A stretch of 64,000 bases of DNA. It comes from Pterobdella sp. o SKG-2022. Taxonomy: Eukaryota; Annelida; Clitellata; Hirudinida; Piscicolidae. A program made the translations under genes and the position numbers. Shown piece after piece: positions 24,333-36,644 of the stretch; within the stretch, counting starts at the first letter, position 1, and each line of letters starts with the position of its first letter. Location: assembly GCA_964035795.1 (NCBI GenBank), contig OZ038320.1:19052589-19116588 (forward strand). The letters are read 5' to 3'. The notes beneath the pieces are model-generated. The model searched no databases and was not told the origin of the DNA. It saw only the letters and a list, made by a program, of their open reading frames with translations.

Positions 24333-27300
24333 CTGCAACATTATGATGAATTAATTATAAATGAAAAACATGCAACAAGTTTCATCGAACGTGTTTGCAA
24401 CTATGCAAAAATATATATTGAAGCATTTCTTTGAGTTTCATGTCTAAGATTTGTACAATTTTTTCATTTTTATCGAACGCAATCTTCGATTTGATCAGCC
24501 ACTTGTGTTTATTTGCACAGCTCGTGTTTTTATACAATACACTTTTATCAAATGCCTTGCAGAAAAACAGATGGATATCATAAGCTGAAAAATAAGCTTG
24601 TTCATAATACCAGCATGTTAAAGTTACTTAATCGTTGGAGTTTTACGTCTGCGATACTTTGATGTGTGTCTAAAGAGATTTACAACACTCAAATCAAATT
24701 AATAATTTTCGTGTTTTTTTTCGCAATTCATAAGAGTGGAGACAAATTATATACGAAAAACTCTCCGTCGTGATATTTTGAAAGATTTCGTACCAATATT
24801 TGACATTAAGCTGAATAAAATTAATTCAAATTATCTTCGTTGATACTTTATCCGAGATTTTATCACGGTTTACTTATTCTTGCTTCAAACCTCGTTTTAT
24901 ATGTTTTCAATTGCCTTTTTAATTTGCAATTGTACAATGAAAAGATTTTAAACATGAAAAATAATGCTTGCAATAAAATTTTGTTTCAATAAAAATAATT
25001 TTAATTTCTTTTACGAATTCAATATTAAAAAGTTTTGTTGAAACGAAAAAATCTTAAAACTTAAATGAAAGGATTTAAATGTCAAATTTAAAAAAAACTA
25101 TTTAAATTTTTAAAAATTCCATTTAAATGTTGTTACTTTCAAAAGCTGGAGCTGAAACAACAAATGTAAATAACCAAAACCACATTTTGAATTGTTTTCA
25201 ACTTCAACTAATTGAGAAATATTTTTAAATTATAAATGAATCCATTCCAACTGTAATTTATTTTGATGTAAACCTTTCAAATTCTTTTTCATAAAACGTA
25301 TTATTCGACTTTCAACGTAACATTTAATACAAAGGAAAAATAACTAAATTTCCTTGTGGTGAACAACTCTTTCTGATGTCTTTTTGAACGGCAACTTTAA
25401 AGAATATTTTTTCATGTTTTTTATATTAATTATTTCTGTCATTCAAAATCTTTTTTTGTTTTCAAATAGTTTTTACCAAACGTGAAAGAACGGCCATTAA
25501 AGTGATTTTTAAACTATAACGTTGAATGAAAACCCTTTTGAAACTATAAATATATGTTTCCAACTCAAATACATCAGAACTGTAAGTGAAAGTAGTAAGT
25601 TTACAGTGAGTTTTCTTAATGTGGCATTTGGACTGACCATCATTTATATAGCCAGTTCAACTTAGCATGTATATAGTTTCTTCAGAGGGGCCTTTATAAA
25701 GTTTTCAAATTAATAATCCCTTTTTAATAATATTAATGGAGATTTTTATAATGAGTTTTATGTCATTGAAAACGTGTTCTTGGTTTGTTGATAAATCTCT
25801 TACACAAAGTTTTATTGACAAATTTGATCATTGCTCAGTTTTGCAATAATGAATGTTCGAAACTATACTGTTAAATTATTGATAGAAAATTAAATTTACT
25901 TAGACAACAAAAATACTATCTTCTGCATTATAAACCAAATAATTTTTAGTTAATTAAAAAGAATTCTACCTTCTTGAGATGTTTTTTTCACTAAAGCATG
26001 ATAGTTTTGATACATTATATAGTACTAAGTGCGAAACCCTAAGCGATTTAAAAAGTTTGGATTGATGAAAGTAGCGATCAAAAAAAACGAACTGATAAAA
26101 TCATTCCAAGGATTAGTGTGAATCTTACGGAAAATGTTAATTTGTTGTGAAGAATAATAATTTATTCTTCATGATTATATTTCTGACTTTTTTGTTATGG
26201 CTTTTATAATTTATGCTCTTTCCCTCTCGCTTCGTCTCACTTTTATGTTCAAAGTGATTATACTTTTTCTCAATAATTCTTGACATTAACATTTTTTTGA
26301 GTATTAATTTCATTACTGAAAGTATACAATAAAAACATAATCTAGTCTGTTTTTATAATACAAGCCTAAATGTCGCAAATGCTGCCTTCCATATCTGAAT
26401 AAAAATTTAAATTTTTTTAGTATTTAAGTTGTTTTTTAAATACACTTCAAACTAAACTTTGATTAAACTTTTGAAATTTAAAAAACTTAACTTTTAATGC
26501 AAAGTTTGCATGTTTATCAACTCAATTTTGTGATTATTATTCAAAGAATTTAATACAAGTTTGAGTGGATGTTGAATTTATATTTGAGTTAGTTAGAAAA
26601 GCCACCAAAATATGCTCGTAAAACATAATATGCTGCATGAAGCTCGAATTCAAATACTCATTTGTAGATGTCCCTTTCAATAGATTAATTCATGTATTTA
26701 ATGAATACTTTGTCCTAATTGGTGAAAATTTATCATTGCTTGAAAAACTTTTTTGAGGTATTATTCACAAGATTTATGAGATTTTGACGCGCATTTGTGA
26801 ATCGTTAAATGAGATTTTATGCTGTAACAGCCTAATTATTTAAAAATAGAAAAGAATAAAAAATCTAAAAAACTTTTTTTTCTATCAAAGCTCTCATGAG
26901 ATCAAAGTGAAGAGCTCAATAAAAATACCTCTTGAAGCTTCGTATGATTAAATAGTAGAAAAATAAAAGCTTAGCTAATTTCATAATTATTTGCTCTTTT
27001 TTCTCCATTCATTATCATTAAAAATTCATTTGAATTATGACAGCTATGGTTAGCCGTTGTTGCCAATAAAGATTAACTAAAATTAAATTTTCTGTGAAAT
27101 ATTCTCAAATCATTAAAATTAATTTCAAAAAAATTAACATTTAAGCCCAACATAAATTTATAATGTGAAGTTTGAATTGATTTTTTTGTGAATTATGTTG
27201 GTTTTTTTAAAGACTTCAATAAGATTCTTTACTAACAGCTAACATCATTGAGACTATTAACACATTGAATGCCTTTTTGCAAGCCTTATTAATAGTCAGT

Positions 27301-29364
27301 ACGAAAAGGATTGTATCGACAATAGACCCTTAACAAATATCTTAATTTCATACGGTTTTCTTTGTGAATAGCGACATGTTTTGCCATTAATGTGAAATTA
27401 TATTTAACATTAAGTTTTTATTTATTTTACAAAGTTTGCTTTCTATAATTTTTTATTGAAAAATTTTTTTTGCCAGATAACTGGTGAAACATTGAAAACA
27501 TTGCATGTGGTGTATGAATTATAACCAAGTATAAAAAGACTGTTTCAAACTTTCTAAGTATTTTGCATTTTAGCATCTGATTTGAATTTTGTGAAAGAAA
27601 ATTTATAAGACACCGATGTCGACTAAAAACTATCTAAAAAACTTGTTTGAAAAATTTAAATTTCAGCTTAATCTCTGTTGAAACGTTTAAAAATGTAATC
27701 TTAATCATTTTTAGTTAAAATAAGATTGTAAATTTTTCAAGAAACAAAAACCCTTAATATTACTTTTGTCAATTGCAAACAAAAATGTATGTAGAATATT
27801 ATACAACACATAAATCCTTTTGTGAGGTTGGTTCTAAGTACATTTTGTAGGGTTGTGGAAAATGTTCATCAAAATTGAACACTTTTTAAAGACGTCATTA
27901 TGGTGTGGACTGTGGGCAGTAACAATTGGTTTTAGTTTTTCTCAGTGTTATTTGAACACATGAGTACACAATAAACTTCGTGGCAAAGAGCAATGCCTGA
28001 TGCCGTAGCTCTACATAGAAATGTAGATGTTGTTAAGAAAGAATCTACAAGTTTTTGAGATGAAGAAGGTGGAGGAAAAACTAAAAGGTTTAAATGCTTG
28101 GCATCGAATGTTCAAAAACATGGTCACGTTTGTGAGTCCAACTCGGAATTAAACCCCCATAGCTTGGAAATCAGCCATGATGGACCCGTCTATTATATAA
28201 AAAAAAGATTTTTTTGATGAATTTATAATTAATATTAAAATTTTTTCAAAAATTTTTTACAAAAATGTTTTTCAAAGTTTTTTTCCATAAACTTTATTAC
28301 ATAGAGAAAATAATGACTAGTTTTTCAATGGTACAATCTAAGCTATTTTATAGCGATTTTCTAAGCATTTTTATGAAAACTCATACAATTTTGATTTAAT
28401 AATTATTGATTCTTCAATATCTCCAATACTATAGTTGAAGCTGGAACTCATTAATGATTAAGCTGTCACTGTAATTCTCAAGCAATGTCGATAGATCAAT
28501 ATTTTACACAAACCTTGGTTCTTTTCAGACAACAGATTATTTAACATTCAAAATGTTTAATGTTTTGAGAAGAGTTTTCGAAAAAACAAAACTTCCAAGT
28601 AATTGGACGAAAAAAAATCTTGTGTGTTTTTTTCAAAATTTATTGTCAATTATATGATATTTATTAGAATAAAATGTTTATCCTGGTTAGCACCAATAAT
28701 GATTCTCAAAAAATTTTCGTTTTTGTTCAATCTTGTGTAATTAATTAAGAAAGCAATAAAGCTATAATTTATTGTCGGATCTTTCCAATCACACCAGGTT
28801 TGCATTCTTTCACGAAACACTGTTGTTATAGATAGAAGAGTAGAAATTTTTAAATAATGAAATTTTGAAGCTCTTTCAAGAGAATAAAAATATTTTTTTT
28901 AAATATATAGATAAAAAATTAAATTAAAAAAATTAGGTTTCGTAGCATTGAATTCTTAATGATTTTTTAAAAAAAATAATAAATTAAAACAGAAGCTATT
29001 GAGACACTAAATGTTCGTTGTGTTAAACTTAATAATAAAATAATTCAAAAAAGCATTTAAACTAAAACTGTCATAATTAATTTTAATTAAATAATATTAT
29101 GAAGTGATTGTGGTTTTAAGAGCCTATTGTATAAAATGTTTCCTCGTATAACCAATAGAGTTTTACACTGTAATTTGATTTATTTCATTTTTTAAGCATC
29201 AAAATTTAGTCATCATAATTTTGAGAATAATTTTTTAAAATTATTATTCTAAAGTTTAAAAACTAAATTTCTATCGACTGTTGTTTCATCATTGCTTAGG
29301 GCGAGAATATAATTTTGATCTGTTTGGCGCTCTATTATTCGATTTAATTGGTATAGGGAATAAA
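24333..29364. other. Intergenic AT-rich region between the receptor and LEDGF-like genes
   Basis: No named gene is recognisable. The first exon of the minus-strand receptor and the promoter of the plus-strand LEDGF-like gene should lie here. The only coding-like segment I see is the interrupted frame at 27993-28217. Confidence 0.5.
27993..28217 (+). pseudogene. Decayed coding-like fragment of unknown origin
   Basis: A 74-codon frame starts MPDAVALHRNVDVVKK and is interrupted once, by TGA at 28056-28058. It resumes in the same frame (DEEGGGKTKRF, then KHGHVCESNSELNP and SHDGPVYY) to a TGA at 28215. Base composition is more balanced and codons more mixed than in the flanks. I do not recognise the family. 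It may be a transposon or retrocopy remnant, or chance. Confidence 0.3.
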
Positions 29365-32300
29365 ATGACAAGAGAATATAAAACGGGGGATTTGATTTTT
29401 GCGAAAGTTAAAGGTCACCCTCATTGGCCTGCAAGAGTTAGCTTATATCTTATATTGATGTTACTCAATTTTATACATTGGATATCTTGCAGATAAACAA
29501 AGTCCCAGAGGATGTACATATTCCTAAAGGAAAATATCCCATTTTTTTCTATGGAACTCATGAAACGTAAGTTAGTTAATATAATCAGTTGAATGTTGAC
29601 GTCCGGTACTTTTGTGTAGATATTTTTTGGGAAGCAAAGATATATTTCCATATGAAGAATATCAGAGTCAATTTGGAAAACCTCATTCTCGAAAATTCTT
29701 CAATGAAGGACTTTTGGAAATCAAAAACAACCCTCACGTTGAGGTTAATACCAAATTAGATCATCTTAATTATTGTTCGAGTTAGCAGTAATTGAATGTA
29801 TAGTTGTAAAAAAATATATTTCAATTCACTAAACATATATTCATTTAATAACAATTACTATTTATAATAAAATTAGTTTTAAGATAACTTTGGTAGAATA
29901 GTTATTATTAGGTTATAATATGCCTTTCAGTTTACAATTACATCCAACATAGCACAACTGTTTTTTATAACCTAAAGAATAGAAGACAATAATTGCAGCT
30001 ATTTAACATTTTAGGTATTGTTAATTGGCTTATTTAATGACCATGGTTGAAATTGATAGGACATCTTTCATTTGTGGATAAATGGTGAATCTTGAATTTT
30101 GCTTGTTTTCAAGGTTGAAAAACTTGTATATAATGAACACAATAAATATTTGTTTAATTAGTAAATGGTTTTTTAAGATTAAAAAAATTTTTTTTAATTT
30201 CTGTTACATGTACATTATTATTATCTAATATGGATAATCATAATTAGTGTACCAAATAACATCTTAAATTTTGTCATGAACATTTCCATACCTCAAATAG
30301 GAGGATAATATATTCTGTGGGAGCATGAAGAAAGAGAAACAGAATGATTCAGATGCTTTGTCATTCAAAGCTGTGAAAAGTTTTTATCAAAAGAAAAAGA
30401 TCTCCAATAGAAAATCCTTTAATGTATGTTGAGTTCTTATTAGTTATTTGTTTGATATTATGTTCAAATACTTGTGTACTTATGATTAGAGATACCATGA
30501 TTCAAAAGCATGCATTGTTCCCCTTATAAAAGGTGGTCAGATTTAATCCAGCTATAAAACATTTTTGTAAATTGTCTAGCTTTTTTATTAAGATATTTTT
30601 GCTTTCAAACAATCTCACTATCTTACATGCTTTTAAGCTCTTACACATATTTTTTAGATTTTTTCAAATCAATTCTTTTCAAAATTTAATGCTGTTTCAT
30701 TATGTTTCTTGTCCACCTTGATACATGGTTCAACCATCTCGTACATAGCATAGCCAATGTTTCTAATTTTTTTACTATCTGTTAAAAATTTTAAAATCTC
30801 TGATGACTCTTGCTATTTCTCTCTATATTTTTCTCATTTGTTGTTAAATGCAATAAAATTGTTTATTATACAAAATTTTCCATCCAACAGTAGAAAATTA
30901 TTAGTTGTAAAAAGCTTATATGCGTATTCCCAAAATTTTCATGAGACTAATTGGTTAAGTTATTCTCCCATTCTTCATAGTTGCAAAAAGGTTTTAGCAC
31001 CAATTTTCATTTTTTTGCAATCTTCCTTATTTTCACACCAATATCTAAACTTTTTTACCACATATAATTGTTCTTCAAAGTATTATAAAGTATTTTACTC
31101 AATATTGTATACTTCTGGTTTTATTTAGTTTATATTGAAAATCATTCTTAATGCAGAACCAGCTGAAATCTTCTCCGATCCGAAACATGCCTCAAAAAGT
31201 CATCTCCCACAAGTGAAAGTTATAATATTAAAATAAGTTGTAGCTCACATTTTTTCATGAAACTGAAATTGATGGGTTTTCAAAAATTCTCATATTTATC
31301 TTTTCAAGTTATAATAATTTTGTTAATATTGGTAATTTAGGAGGTATTAACTTACTGAAGCACATTTGATTGTAGTTCGATCAGTCAAACAATGGTAATT
31401 CAAATACCCCCAGGTCTCACTCAGATGTTCCCTTAGTAAAGCAAGCTTATCAGAATGCTTGTGGGTAATAATTTATTCAAGTGTATTGTTACACCTTCAT
31501 AATGTTTCTTATATAAGATTCAAATCGCATTGAAATTGAGATTTATTTTAAAAACAACCATTCAATAAAAGCTATTGCATTTGGTGAAAAAAGTATTACT
31601 ATTTTTAATGCTCACTTTCCCTTCTTTATTGAAATTTACTTTCTCAATTTTTTAAAACTTGCTATCAAATAGTGAGAGATGTGCAGATAAAGCTGTTGCA
31701 AATAGAGTTGGATATCAAGTGTGCCCTCAGTTGTGATTCTGCCCCAGTGAGTTTGTTTATCGTTTTAGTATGATGGGGTGGTTGTGACTTTAATGGAAAA
31801 TTTTCTGATGCATTATTTCACTTTTGAGAAACATCGTATGTATTTTTCTATATTCTGCAAGAAAAAACGTCAAATAAGAGAAATTTTGTATAAATTTATT
31901 GAAAATCAAAAGCTATAATTTTTGATAAGATAAAACGTTTCATGATAAGGCTAAACTTATCGAAAATTATAGCTGTTGCTTCTCTATAAATTTAATAAAA
32001 GTTCCTTTTGTTTGATGTTTTTTGTTGCAAAATATTATTTTACTTTTGAAATTTACACTTTGAAGTATGTTCAAAAAAAAACTTTTATAACAACACCAAC
32101 AAGTTTTTCATTCAACAAGAACTAAGGTTTTTGTCAATGGTCAATTTGTATAGCGCCAAGGAAAGCAACTGAGGCGATTTTAAGATTAACAAGTACTTGA
32201 TAATAAGTCTCTCAAAAATATTTGTGCAATTTTCAATCAATTCCGTGTTTCATAAAAATCTCTTAAGGCTAATCAAAATCCACATTAAATATAAATGTGT

Positions 32301-34142
32301 TGATTTTTTAAAGACATCTTAAACATACTTATGAATAATATTTGACAATTTTTTTGCTCAATAAATTTACTAAAGTTCTTACATAGATCGACGTAAAAAA
32401 ATTTTCAAATGGTTGATATATTTTGATGTGATTTTATATAGGATATAAACAAGTGTTTGGAGTTGTTCACAGAACTGGACCAGCTTCCTCTCAATGCATT
32501 TATACTCACCTACAACCCTGACATCATTCTCACTATAAAGAAGGTATTCATTGGTTGATGTCTGAGAAGTACTATGGTGTTAAAGAGCCATTGAAGAATC
32601 ATAATCTAGCTTGATTTTTTAGAGAAATTGTCTGTAACAAATAAAATGAATAAATTAGTTATATTGGTAATTTTAAAAGTTAATGACAATGTTGAATATC
32701 AAAAAATTCTAGATTAATTTTTTGTATCAGTTTTCTTTTTAGAAAACTATTTGAAAAAAAGCTTGTACTCTCAAAAACAGTTTAACTTGATAAATAACTT
32801 ATTTTCTTAGTATTTCCATCTCTCATTATATTTTTATTATTTTTAACGAATTTTTGGTTTTATTTTTATTTTATTTGGTTTTGTGTGTGTGAATTGTTGA
32901 AACTCCTTGTTGGTCTTCTTTGAAGGTCATATTCAACATGCGACCCACCACTTCAGTGCAGGGCTTATAAGCATGATGAAATGGTGAGGCTGAGAGCAGA
33001 ATTTCTCTTTGCCAAGTTTAAAGCTCTTTTTCTTATTTCCCAAGATGATTTTGCTGTTAGTACTTGTGTATAATCTATGGATCAGGGACATGTCAAAATT
33101 AGCAATTATGAATTTTTTTTTTTCAAATTTGATAGCATTTTATTGTGTTTTTAAATTTACAGACTATTAATAATGAAAAAGCTAATAATGTTCACGAACT
33201 AAGATTGAAGAAAAATGTAGAAAAGGTTTTTAATGGAAATGATCAAAAGAGTGCAGTTTCAAAAGCTTCTTTAGAAAAACAATTAAAACTTGAAAACATC
33301 GTTGAAAAGATCGTAACAAACGGTAATTTAAACCTTCCACCTGTTACGGTAGACGAAAATATTTCAAACGATGAAGATATGAACAAAGATGAAGGTAATG
33401 CAAATAATAAAGACGAAAATTTTGAAACAGCTTCGAAGGAATGTGAGATGGTTGAATGTGATGAAGATGTTGTGGAGCATATCGAAGACCTTGAGGAGCT
33501 ACAATCAGAGCAGATTGTCGAAAAAAATAATGATCAATCTGTTTCACAATGTCAGCTTAATGAGACGAGTAATAACAAAACAGAGATAAAAGAAACGCTT
33601 GAAAGAGATAAAGAGATGGAAGTCGATAACGAGAATGAAAGTAGTGATATTAGTCACACTAAAGAAGACAGTTTACATCATCAAGGTTTTTTTTAATTTT
33701 TGGATGTATTTTATCACACCAATGTTTGATATTTTCAGCCACACCTTCGGTGAGTGCCACTAGCATTGAAGACTTCCCGGTACAACCATCTCAATCCGCT
33801 TCATTTTTTGATGATCTTGCAAAACATGAGAAAACTGACGATAAAGTTGGTTGCAATACGGCTTTTGTTGAGAAAGGTAGCAAGGGTGATTTATCCAAAT
33901 TGAATTTTTCTCTTATTTTTTCTGATGATGAACAAAAAATGGATGTGAGTTTTGTTCGTTCATTATTCATTTTAAATTTGAACTTTTATTCATATGCTTT
34001 ATACTAATATTTATATTTGTATAAATTTTATTTGATTGAAGGCATTGAATATTTACAGGACAGCTTACAGTTGGAAAAACAACTGGCTACGATCGTTGCT
34101 AATATCGATGACTCTTTCCAACAAAACGATAAAAAACATTGA
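29365..34142 (+). CDS. LEDGF/HDGFL2-like chromatin protein (PWWP + integrase-binding-type domain)
   Basis: Twelve exons: 29365-29436, 29493-29566, 29620-29743, 30301-30423, 31157-31198, 31376-31460, 31673-31746, 32442-32543, 32957-33055, 33163-33685, 33739-33944 and 34059-34142, giving about 535 residues. The first three exons encode a PWWP domain, the histone-methyl-lysine/DNA reader, with [30 protein letters not shown] and KDIFPYEEY. Exons seven to nine encode a helical domain matching the IBD of LEDGF/p75 and HDGFL2 ([47 protein letters not shown]), which in that family docks partner proteins carrying IBD-binding motifs. The rest is an acidic, Asn/Glu-rich, probably disordered tail. LEDGF and HDGFL2 tether partners to transcribed chromatin in the nucleus; that role is by family. 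The weakest junction is 31198/31376, where only a GTCATC donor keeps the frame. Ortholog choice between PSIP1 and HDGFL2 is not resolvable. Confidence 0.9.
31857..32031. repeat. Foldback (inverted-repeat) element, MITE-like, copy 1
   Basis: Two imperfect arms of about 70 nt face each other around a short centre near 31930-31960. The outer ends read like GCAAGAAAAAACGTCAAA and its complement, and the inner ends like CTTATCGAAAATTATAGC. It sits in an intron of the LEDGF-like gene. Part of one arm recurs at 43510-43625. Confidence 0.65.
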
Positions 34143-34147
34143 ATATT

Positions 34148-34168
34148 TTTATTTAAAATCAAAATAAA
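34148..34168. terminator. Overlapping convergent polyadenylation signals (LEDGF-like + / GPI protein -)
   Basis: A plus-strand AATAAA at 34163-34168 lies 21 nt past the LEDGF-like stop. A minus-strand AATAAA (TTTATT at 34148-34153) lies about 120 nt past the stop of the small secreted protein. The stop codons are only about 130 nt apart, so the two 3' ends should overlap. Confidence 0.5.
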
Positions 34169-34270
34169 GTTTAGCTAACTTATATTTTCCATGGTCAATC
34201 TTTTAAGCTCATAGACCTATTAATCATACTAATAAATAAAATTAGAAAATCATATCAGGTTCTAAAGCTT

Positions 34271-34711
34271 TTATAATATAAGAGAAAACAAAATTGGAAT
34301 AAAACATAAGAATGCGTTATTAATGAAAGATGGTAAAGCTGAAGATGTTGTTGTTTTTCCAGATTCATTAGTCGTAGTTTCGCCTTTTCTGGTTACTGGA
34401 GTAGTTGAACTCATGGTTGTTGATGTAGACCTAGTTAGAGGTGCGACTTGAGTACAATAGTTGAAGCAAAGACTCGGCAAAGGGTTTGGGCATGTGATGT
34501 GCACTGTAGTTTTGTCTGAAACTATAAAATATTTTTTAATGATATTTATGTATTTAATTTTTTATAAACCTGTGAGGTTGCAAGCATTTGCTTTCGCACA
34601 CCCTTCGAGCATTGAAATTGCATTTTCCTTGCATTTGAATTCATAAACGTTTTCTGCCAAACTAAAAGCTACAAAACCCAGAAAAAATACGTATAATGTT
34701 TTAAAAGCCAT
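34271..34711 (-). CDS. Small secreted, probably GPI-anchored Cys/Thr-rich protein
   Basis: Two exons (34711-34570 and 34515-34271) join in frame to give 128 residues. Residues 1-19 (MAFKTLYVFFLGFVAFSLA) are a signal peptide. A compact Cys-containing core follows (FKCKENA, EGCAKANAC, ITCPNP, LCFNYC). Then comes a Ser/Thr-rich stalk (about residues 75-108) suited to O-glycosylation. The protein ends in a hydrophobic tail (FLCFIPILFSLIL) with no charged cytoplasmic segment, the usual form of a GPI-attachment signal. An extracellular membrane-anchored protein is inferred; I do not recognise the Cys pattern as a named fold, and there is no evidence for a ligand or function. The start is the first ATG after a TATA box about 50 nt upstream. 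It is convergent with the LEDGF-like gene. Confidence 0.75.
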
Positions 34712-34756
34712 GTCAGATAATTTGTATCAATGGTAATTGTTTGAGATTTTTGCTCG

Positions 34757-34764
34757 TATTTATA
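34757..34764 (-). promoter_or_regulatory. TATA box for the small GPI-anchored protein gene
   Basis: TATAAATA on the minus strand lies 46-53 nt upstream of the ATG at 34711. At normal spacing transcription would start near 34730, leaving a leader of about 20 nt. Confidence 0.6.
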
Positions 34765-35272
34765 GTCTCTCAGACCTCATTTGATCGCTATCTTGTGATC
34801 GGTTAGCACTGTAGTCCATATCTATTTTTATATATTAGTTAATTACTCAAAAAAATGCACATGTTTTTTGCGAACTTCAATTTAAATATGTTTAATGATG
34901 AAATAACAATACTTATAAATTGCAAAATTATATGAGTTTTACATGAAAACTATTAAACACTAAAAAGTTAAACAGCATGTTCGAGTGCATAAGGTTTTTT
35001 AAAATTTCAAATCAATTTTAACGAGTGTTTTGTATGCAAATATTTCAATTGAAAATTTACATTGTTTTGATTTTGAAAACTTAGATATCCTTTGTTGTAC
35101 CATTAGAAGGTATTCAGTGACCTGAGGATGTCCATAACGAATTTGCAAATTTTTACGAGCTGATATGCTAATTCATATTCATCAAAATATTTTAGAAAAG
35201 TATCAAAAGTGAATTATTTAAACAAATCGAGAAAAAATTCGTAAATTCAAAGATTTTGTGAAGACGAATTTT

Positions 35273-35550
35273 GAGCAATCTCTCAATGAAATCGTTTTAG
35301 ATCAAAATAAGAATATTCATATAATAATTAACTCTACTCATTTACAATATCACATAATTACATAATAGTTACTTTACAAAATTTGATCTTCCTTAATTGT
35401 TCTTTCCTATCTATGTTTAAAATTCTTTATAATCACCTACCTTCACAATAGTTTACTACTAATGATTTATGTTAAGGTTGTACTTATCGAAAATTTTAGT
35501 TTTTTCAAATAAATGTATCAAAAAAATTGAAAATAAAAAGTTATTCAAAT
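35273..35550 (+). repeat. Left direct repeat of the Penelope-like element
   Basis: Begins GAGCAATCTCTCAATGAAAT and ends AAAGTTATTCAAAT. It matches the right repeat almost throughout, with small indels and substitutions. Confidence 0.85.
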
Positions 35551-35603
35551 AATATAAAAAAAGATACATAAGATGTCTCTAAAAAATTACATTTCGACTC
35601 AGT

Positions 35604-35867
35604 ATGAGGCTGGTCTCTACAAATTCATCTCTGTTTATAAAAAAACTAAACCTAAAATATTGCTCTTTGAAGAATCGGACAATATTTCTAAAACGATGTC
35701 TTACCTATGAAGTTATACCTAAGTTTCTCATGAACCGATGCCCTCTAAATACACAACGTTCAAACAACATTACCAAGCAATATAGACTTGCCCTTCTAAA
35801 AGAATGTTGCAAAAATAAAAATTTGTATATCATAAAAAAAAGATGGAAGAACATAGAAACTCCCTAA
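35604..35867 (+). pseudogene. Penelope-like reverse transcriptase, N-terminal remnant
   Basis: An 87-codon frame follows the left repeat. The stretch FLKRCLTYEVIPKFL and the basic RLALLKECCKNK resemble the region before the palm of PLE reverse transcriptases. No catalytic motif remains in this frame. A second fragment of the same protein follows at about 36270-36390 in another frame. Confidence 0.5.
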
Positions 35868-36644
35868 AGAGTAAACTAACAAAAGAATGCTAATATCATA
35901 AGAATCATAAATATAGCTTATGAACGAGAGTTCTTAAAACACGATCCAAATTGATAAATAAATTGTATTACTCAAAAAAAACAACCCAAATGATCTACCA
36001 CCTACAATAAAAACTCCCATCCTCCAATTACAACCAACCCCACTACCCCCACATGCAGTAGCCAGCTCAAAGAAGGGAAGTTTGCACTAACCCAAAAATC
36101 AATACCGTATATGGATATAGTGTGTGTGACAGAAAAGACCGCCCAAAATCTAGAACTAGCTGGTCACCCAGAAAAAGGAGAATAATTAAGACAAGATGTA
36201 TCAAATGTCTTTTACAACACAATAAACAAAAAAAAAACAGACAGCAACTAAACAAATATAAAAAAAAAAGCTCTCAAGTACCTAAAGAAAGAAGCCAGTA
36301 AAGGAAACCTAGCAATTACATCTCAAGATAAAGGACTAGGTTTTGTGATACTTACTCTGTCAATGCTGCATAAAAAAGCTATGGAAGCTTAACAACATTA
36401 AACCAGAGAACAAAGACAAAACAAAAAATACGCAAGGTGTTACTCAAACTCAATAAAAGCAATAAACTCGAAGAAATAAATAACAAAATTTTACCTGTCA
36501 GTATCTACTTTTTAGGGAAAGCCTTGAAATCAAAAAGAATGATTCAATAGAAAAGGGCTACAATGACCCACAATTAACAGTCAAATCAAGTGCGTGGGAC
36601 ACCCTAATGAAGAGAATACAAAAATCAACCAATGGAGGGACACA

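Noticed and set aside
30757..31128. 123-codon plus-strand reading frame
   Set aside because: It lies in an intron of the LEDGF-like gene, is Phe/Leu/Tyr/Ser-rich as expected from T-rich DNA, and has no recognisable domain.
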